NCBI RefSeq assembly: GCF_022201045.2
Contig: NC_068558.1
Coordinates: 46,031,001 to 46,095,000 of the forward strand
Direction of reading: 5' to 3'
Source of the DNA: Citrus sinensis
Taxonomy: Eukaryota; Streptophyta; Magnoliopsida; Sapindales; Rutaceae
DNA length: 64,000 bases
Below the pieces are notes generated by a model. The model had not been told where the DNA came from. It made no database searches and saw only the letters and a program-made list of their open reading frames with translations. Shown piece after piece: positions 57,900 to 64,000 of this stretch. Numbering within the stretch: position 1 is the first letter of the stretch; every line of letters starts with the position of its first letter. A program made the position numbers and the translations under genes.

Positions 57900-59058
57900 C
57901 CGGAGATTAGGGCCATCACAAAAAAATAATATTAAAAAGTAACATAAACTAAATATGAAGAACTTTCAGTTTTATGAGATAACATATTGTTTATGCATAA
58001 CAGAATCCCCATATGCATCTTTGATGAATTCCATAGAGTTGAGAAAAATAAAATAAATAGGATTCTGGACAATTGATCTTCACTCTACTTTCAGTGACAG
58101 CACCACAAAATCTGAAGCAAAACTTAAGTACGAGCTTAGTAATTTTGGCTATTTAGTAGATAATTCATAAGCAAGTAAATGATATGTGATGCTTTTTAAT
58201 TCTACTCCATGTTTAACGAATCTCAACCTGCCATGTATATAAGCAATTGATAATCAGCCATAATAATGAAACCTGAGCTACAAAATCAACCCATTCTAGA
58301 GTAGTGGCTTCAGGCTCTCAAGCCCTAGCAACTGGACAGGAAACCAAAGGTAAGAGACTAATCTTTCAGCAAGTTTCCAGTCAAACTACAGGAAATTTGG
58401 TCCACCAAGTTATAATGATTGATAATTTATTGTAGTCATGAAGTCATTCGATCCGGTGCCACCAGAAATGCAAAATGTAAATGACCTGTCGAGTAACTAG
58501 CATCCATACTCCAGATATTGATTATTACAATTGTGTATGTGCATCGACTTTGAACAATAGTCTCAAAACCTTGGTACGATAATCATAAGTGGAATATACG
58601 TGCATCACTGGCAAGCCCACAGCCTTGTAAATTCATTAAGTGGAATATATGGTCAAAGCCATCAAGCCCATCTCACATATCATTTTCTGAGCAAATTATC
58701 AAACAATCAAACACAAATGTTTGTTGGCTCCAATTGAGCCCGTTTATTTTAAATTTCACCATATATATAGTAACTGGAAAAATGGAAGCTTAACTATGAA
58801 AGTTAAAAGATACAATGTTGTACTCTTGAAATAACAAAGAATTTGGTTGTTTAAAATCCTAAAGACTGTCTTCTGGAATCATTTGATCTTTAATGTTAAT
58901 ATCATATATAGTTTATTAAGCACCTAATATAATACAAAAACAATGATTAGGGATAAGATATCTCATGATCCAAAATGGTATAGGAGCTACAAAAATGGAC
59001 GACACATCCTCTACGCTCACCAAGTACTTCGCACAATCGCACTGGTGTTTTATCACGT
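57900..59058. other. Intergenic / 3' flank of the ferredoxin gene
   Basis: No coding frame was found. The right part is probably 3' UTR of the minus-strand ferredoxin gene. No repeats of note. Confidence 0.45.
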
Positions 59059-61817
59059 CTAGTGTGGTTTCGGTACATAACCATCTACAGCAAAGTTTCG
59101 GGTGGCAGCAGGAATTGCCAAGCGAATTCCGTCAAGTTCAGGGCTTGCTACTATTTGACATCCCAGACGAGACCTGAAAAATTAAAACCATAAAATTCAG
59201 TCTAGGTTGAATGTCAAAAAAGTTCTTACTGCAGGATAGTACTGAAAGACCTTACGTCTCTGTAAGCCCAAAAGCAAGATCCAACATGTCATTTTCTTCA
59301 TCAGTTGGGTCTTCTAATTTATTGTAGTAGTCCATGTCCTAAAAAAGAGTACATAATTAACTACTCATAAGAACATATTCTTGAAAATATTCGAAAGAAC
59401 ATTATCTCTACACATATAAGGCCAATAGTGTACCATCACAATCACATGACATGTTGAGCAGGCAAGCGAGCCTTCACATGCACCTGAGGTGAAATAAAAG
59501 CAGATCGTTAAGCTTTCCAACCATGATGTAGAACTACAAACTGAATAGCATGAAAATGATTCATTCATGTTGTGCCTCCTGAAAATTGGTTCTTAAGTTC
59601 CAAACAACATGGAGAAAAACACAGAACATAAATAAATAAATAAATAGATAAGGTGTACATAACAAAGTTGAGAAATTAGAGAAACTGGTTTTTTCCACGT
59701 ACTTTCTAGCATTAACCTCTATGAAAACAGACTGAGACTGAAATACCAGGAGACACAGAATATTAATTAAAGAAGAAAAAGAAACAGCAAATAACACTGT
59801 ACATGAAATGCATCGAAATCCTTGCCTTCAAGTTCTATATCATTTTCATGAGCCGCTTCTAACATAGACATTCCAACTGGGACCTTAATGTTCTTTTCTT
59901 CTCCATCCTTATCAACAAATGTCACGTTTATCCTGCGTAATAAGGTCTTGAGTAAGAAGAAACACTAAATTATCTAAATTTCAAAATAAAACTAGAGAAA
60001 CATAAAGCCGTTGTGCATTTTCAGGAAAGAGGATTGACATTCTGTCCATACTCCCTAGAAGCAAAGAAGTTACTGTGATAAAGTAAAACACTAGAAACGA
60101 TAATGAAAAAGATGTCCTGCAGCGTAATAAGTAATATAAACAAAATCAAACATAAAATACAGTGATATAAGTTTTACTATTACAATTATTTCCCTTCCCC
60201 CGCGCCATCTCGTCATTAATTTCTCTTTCCTATCATTAATTTTCTTTACTACTATGTAGCAGCTAGCATGGCTTCACAACCAAGTACTTCTGTTTGCTGC
60301 ATATAAAAAAATCATTAAACAATGGCAGGCAACTCCATGCAAAGCATGTGGGAGGAGTGATGAGTCTATAACACAGAACACATACACTACATATTCTAGT
60401 TCATGAAATGCATAGCATTGACAGAATTGTAGACGCAGATCATTTGCATTATTGACAGACAAAGCTATAAATTCATTAACGAAGACGCGGGGAGGGGGGG
60501 GGGGGGAGTGAAAGGAAATTGTCCTTGCAACCGTCTTATATCTTAATTTACTTCCTCTTTTAGTAAGTAGGAGCTAAGAGGGCATCTCAACTTCAAATCA
60601 AACAGCTTACGTGTCTTTCTGTTTGTTGCTTCCATGAGAAGCATCATTTTCAGCTGTGGTAGAAAAATGTGGATACTTCTGAAATATGGACCCTTGGAAA
60701 ACCCTAGGGACTGACTGTAATTCAATCTGTTTACAATAAAGAAATAGAAATCAATTACAGTTAAAAAATACAATTTCCAGATTGAATAATTAATTCCAAG
60801 TATCAATCACCTTACACAGCTTTTGACAAAGAAAGAAGTGGAAGTTCTCACCCAAAGTTCTAAAGTCTTCCGTTCTCTTGCTATTTAACCAAAGTAGAAA
60901 TTATCTCCTCAAAGGAACTAGTGCATTGATCGCATCAGTGATTCATCTAGTAAATCATTTCAAACCATAACTTAATCTTAATTCTGTGGCTGACGTACTG
61001 GGTATTCTGCAGTTGTTCTAATCCATATGAGCAAACCAGATTGTGTATGTTTTATACCCAGTGGCTTAGAAGCCAAAGAATAGCTACAGATTCTATCCTA
61101 TCTATCTTCCACTAGGCCATTAAGAGAATTGGAACATGTTGATTCAGTGACTCTTTAAGGAACCAACAAAATGGGAATACTCAGAAGCCAAAAATATAAT
61201 ACCGTTTCATGTTGAAGATAACAGTACATTACATTCTATTCCTTATTCTTATTCTATTGTTTCATATTCAGTATCTGAACAATTCATGTTGCAGAAGATA
61301 TCAAAACATCTACTTGTAATTCCGATTAGCTTCCTTGGTTTAAAATTCGATTATTTTTTCATGAACTATGAAAAGCATGGATGAGGCCATCGATAATCAC
61401 ATTAGCCACTTTTAATCAATTATGTGAACAGAAAATGCACAACAACCAAAAATTGGATAGGATGCTGAAAATAAAGATTACTAACAAAGGGTCGCCAATG
61501 TTGACGAGTACATCCTGTTCGAGATATAGATGTACATCCACCTGCCAGGAAGGAAAAAAATTGAGAATGAAACAGATTAACTAGAAGTCTGTTGTTCACT
61601 TTGCTTCTAATTTTGAAGAAAGCAAGAAAAAAAATTCAAAAAGTTATTTTTACGGTTTAACTAAATGAGTTCATATAAAAGAAAAATAAATACATGAAGA
61701 AATAACAAAAATTGGGATACTAAAAAAATCAAAGTTAAAGATGGAAAGCATACACACACCTCTTGAGAGCTCTTTAACCATAAAAGCTCCAACTCTTAAA
61801 AGCCTAGGAAGTAACAT
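59059..61817 (-). CDS. MFDX: Mitochondrial adrenodoxin-like ferredoxin
   Basis: [2Fe-2S] electron carrier of the mitochondrial matrix; in plants it feeds Fe-S assembly and biotin synthase. Seven coding exons give 194 residues: 61760-61817, 61486-61541, 60611-60726, 59826-59932, 59434-59483, 59256-59338, 59059-59173. The N-terminal 75 residues are Arg/Ser-rich (MLLPRLLRVGAFMVKELSR), a presequence. The cluster ligands are Cys115, Cys121, Cys124 (GACEGSLACSTCH) and Cys162 (RLGCQIVASPELDG), the C-x5-C-x2-C-x37-C of adrenodoxins. The C-terminus NFAVDGYVPKPH is typical of plant MFDX. The intron after exon 4 (59484-59825) must use a GC donor (AAG/GCAAGG). Exon 2 ends at an upstream GTTAGT donor, since the GTAATC four bases later breaks the frame. 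A leader exon ends at 61983, with a 5' UTR intron to 61820. Confidence 0.92.
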
Positions 61818-62125
61818 AGCTGTTGCATTTTTGACAGAATGAATTAGTAATAATTTACTAAGCCTGATAACAGAAATGAAATCGCGGCCATACGAAGACA
61901 GATGAAAAAACACCAATCATTTGCAGTATTCAATATGCCAAAAACCCAACAAAAACCTAAGAAAAGTAAAAGTTTCTTTTACCTAAAAAGATTCAAAGCA
62001 GTCGAATAAGGAGACCTTCAGAGCTTTCAGTTTAAGGATTTGAGGAGAAAATAACTTTCGAGAGCTTGCGAAGAGAAATGGAGAAGAGAGCAGAGGTTGT
62101 GAAAACGGGCCTAAAATGGTTGCGT

Positions 62126-62134
62126 TTAGGGTTT
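62126..62134 (-). promoter_or_regulatory. Telo-box upstream of the ferredoxin gene
   Basis: TTAGGGTTT on the plus strand (AAACCCTAA on the minus strand), at the upstream edge of the presumed leader exon that ends at 61983. A GGGCCT next to it (about 62107-62112) resembles a site II element. The pair is common in plant mitochondrial and ribosomal promoters. Confidence 0.55.
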
Positions 62135-62470
62135 GGTTAATAGTACACCTGTTGACACCCTTCAAAATTTCTAATGAAACCACTTATGTAAAATGCAAAT
62201 CAATTAAACATTTAAACAAGTTATTTTTTGATAAAATTTTTACATCGCCCTGTTTCATAATTCAAATTTATATTTTTAGTTTTAATTAAAAGAAAATTTC
62301 TTAAATAAAAAATTATGGAGATTTACAAATTATACAATAGAAAGAAAATGATTTAAATTTTAGAATTTTTATGTGACCAGTATTTTATATATAAAACTTA
62401 AAAGAAATATTTTTTTAAATTTTAGGAATTCCTTCTTATATAAATTTTTTTTTTAGAAGCCATCGTATAT

Positions 62471-62531
62471 AATAGGGGTGGACATTTTCGGCTTCGGATC
62501 AACCTGATCAAATTTCGGGTTGATCAGGTTA
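62471..62531. repeat. hAT-like terminus with an 11-bp perfect hairpin
   Basis: TAGGGGTGGACATTTTCGG (from 62474) looks like a plant hAT end. Immediately after, AACCTGATCAA (62501-62511) and TTGATCAGGTT (62520-62530) are exact reverse complements around an 8-bp loop. No matching other end was found. Confidence 0.5.
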
Positions 62532-62534
62532 GAA

Positions 62535-63736
62535 AAAAATTCATCCGATCTAACCTAAATTCATCCGAACTAAGATATGCGAGAGAGGTTAGAGGATGAT
62601 GATATTGAAATAACCGATGAGATTTGAGGACTTCCTCGTTAAGGTTTGCCCTCCCTGGATTTAGAGTTGGAGTGTGAGCCAAATCCCTAAAATTCGATCT
62701 ATTGTTATTTGATGTGTAATCCACGTCCAACAAATTTCATTGTTTAATTGTAACCAGCAATTGAAAACCGACCATGACATACACAAATGCAAATTAATTT
62801 TATATGTTAGCGAAAGTTGCATCAAGGTTTCACTTTTTATTAGTTTTTATTACTCTACTATGGTGCGTTATTAAACTTAAATTTATCTTCAAAAAATGTG
62901 AAAACCTCAATATACCCTATTTCCATTCAAAAAATGAGGGTAAATATAAAAATGCTGATAAATTTTTTATATCTTTTTAACAATAAATGAGGATAAATTA
63001 GTATTTTCATAATTTTAAAGGATAAATTGAATATTATCATTCTAAATAGGAGTAAATTAAAATTTATCCAAAAGCAAATATGGGGAACATTGATACCATA
63101 TGATAGCAATAAACAATCCACAGAATTAGAGAAATCAAAATCAAAATCATATAATATATATTGAGTACAGAGTAATCAGAATGGCCGCTGTGCGTTGTTC
63201 AACTAGAAGTTTAATCGACTTATTGAAGGCGTGACATTGGTAAATTAAAACCTTGGAGTTGAAACCTTATATTGGGAATGAGAGAAAAACTGAGATTAAA
63301 TACAAGACTAGCATGGAGAAGCAAAGTCTTCCAAGTGCCTGAAGTTGAGAAAACTGAACGTGCGCATGTATTCAAACAAAGACAGGTCATCACTGATTAC
63401 CAATAACGACTAATGACTGGTAAATCAGTCATCAAAACACAGATTCCTTCTTTTATCTTTTACTCCACATGAAAATTACATCTAGTCAATTATACAACAT
63501 ATAATTAGATTAAAAAAAGCCTTTAAAGCAGAATTTGAAACAAAAATGATAAACTAGTAACCATACGGTATCAGATATCTCACTGCTACAAGATGATGCC
63601 ATGCCCAACACCGACATAATATGTTCAAAATGTACTCTTTAGTCCCATTTCACAAGTTTGGCTGATATACAAGAGCAATCATGCGGGGTGAAAGAATCAA
63701 GAAATGTAGAAAAGCTTTTCACCAAGTCTGTCACCG
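62535..63736. other. Intergenic region
   Basis: AT-rich, no coding frame accepted. The right part is presumably the 3' UTR of the gene whose last exon begins at 63823. Confidence 0.45.
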
Positions 63737-63823
63737 CTATATTTTCAGTTTCAGAGTCACATTGGTTATCCCTATGCCAGATTTAGGTTGGTAATGTTCA
63801 TCTGTATCCACCTCTTCGATTTC
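63737..63823 (-). CDS. Last coding exon of an unidentified gene, cut by the window edge
   Basis: Acceptor CACTGTGCAG precedes an in-phase 28-residue acidic tail (EIEEVDTDEHYQPKSG, then IGITNVTLKLKI) and a TAG stop at 63737. The residue bias and clean acceptor support a real terminal exon. The rest of the gene lies beyond 64000 and I do not recognise the family from this fragment. Confidence 0.4.
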   Translation of the reverse strand, partial: EIEEVDTDEHYQPKSGIGITNVTLKLKI

Positions 63824-64000
63824 CTGCACAGTGGAGTTTAAGGTAATTAGACTAACATCAACTATAAGTGCACCTTCTTGAATTGAACATCTGGGAAATA
63901 CAAATCCAAAACAGTATGGCAATTATTACCACATTGCATGACAATATACAAGCTAATATGTTAATATGCACAAGCCTTTTTTTTTAGAAAAAGAAAAATA

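Noticed and set aside
1-64000. tRNA, rRNA, CRISPR arrays, operons or prokaryotic defence genes
   Set aside because: None was seen. The only tRNA-like boxes belong to SINEs, the direct repeats lack CRISPR spacing, and all genes are intron-bearing or monocistronic plant genes.

Overview
This is plant nuclear DNA. It has AT-rich intergenic sequence, many-exon genes with GT-AG introns, and proteins with plant-specific features: a chloroplast ClpP paralogue, a D27-like protein, a PMEI, an RLCK-like receptor kinase and a plant mitochondrial ferredoxin. A woody rosid eudicot such as a Citrus relative fits best, but the species call is an impression rather than a demonstration. All gene models below were spliced by hand from acceptor/donor sites and frame continuity; none was checked against a transcript.

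Layout: 1.7-5.2 kb (-) plastid Clp protease subunit CLPP5; 5.6-9.3 kb decayed LTR retrotransposon; 9.9-12.4 kb (-) INO80-complex subunit B-like protein (PAPA-1 plus HIT zinc finger); 13.6 kb array of four G-boxes; 14.45 kb SINE with a perfect 15-bp target-site duplication; 15.2-15.8 kb (-) PMEI; 17.45-19.2 kb two abutting non-autonomous DNA transposons; 19.6-25.0 kb (-) receptor-like kinase of the At4g02010 type; 25-32.5 kb gene-free repeat area; 32.6-36.5 kb (+) DEAD-box helicase RH24; 37.9-39.9 kb (-) D27-like plastid protein; 40.6-48.9 kb (-) 18-exon RRP12-like ribosome-biogenesis protein; 50.3-50.9 kb (-) frameshifted PMEI pseudogene; 51-56 kb gene-free; 56.3-56.9 kb (-) plant protein of unknown function; 59.1-61.8 kb (-) mitochondrial adrenodoxin-like ferredoxin; 63.7 kb (-) last exon of a gene that continues past the right edge.

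The genes are mostly unrelated housekeeping genes in separate transcription units. Two groups stand out. INO80B-like, PMEI and RH24 lie in the same neighbourhood, as I recall they do in Arabidopsis (At2g47350/47340/47330), and the kinase plus D27-like pair recalls At4g02010/At4g01995, so the window looks like a conserved ancestral block with transposons inserted between genes. RH24, RRP12 and the mitochondrial ferredoxin each carry a telo-box (AAACCCTA) close to the start codon, a promoter motif of the plant translation/ribosome-biogenesis programme.

I looked for an undescribed system and did not find a convincing one. The most useful unusual items are the G-box array, the young SINE, a possible 37-nt poison exon in the kinase gene, a GC-AG intron in the ferredoxin gene, the three-frameshift PMEI pseudogene, a near-perfect hairpin at 809-897, and several two-copy MITE families.
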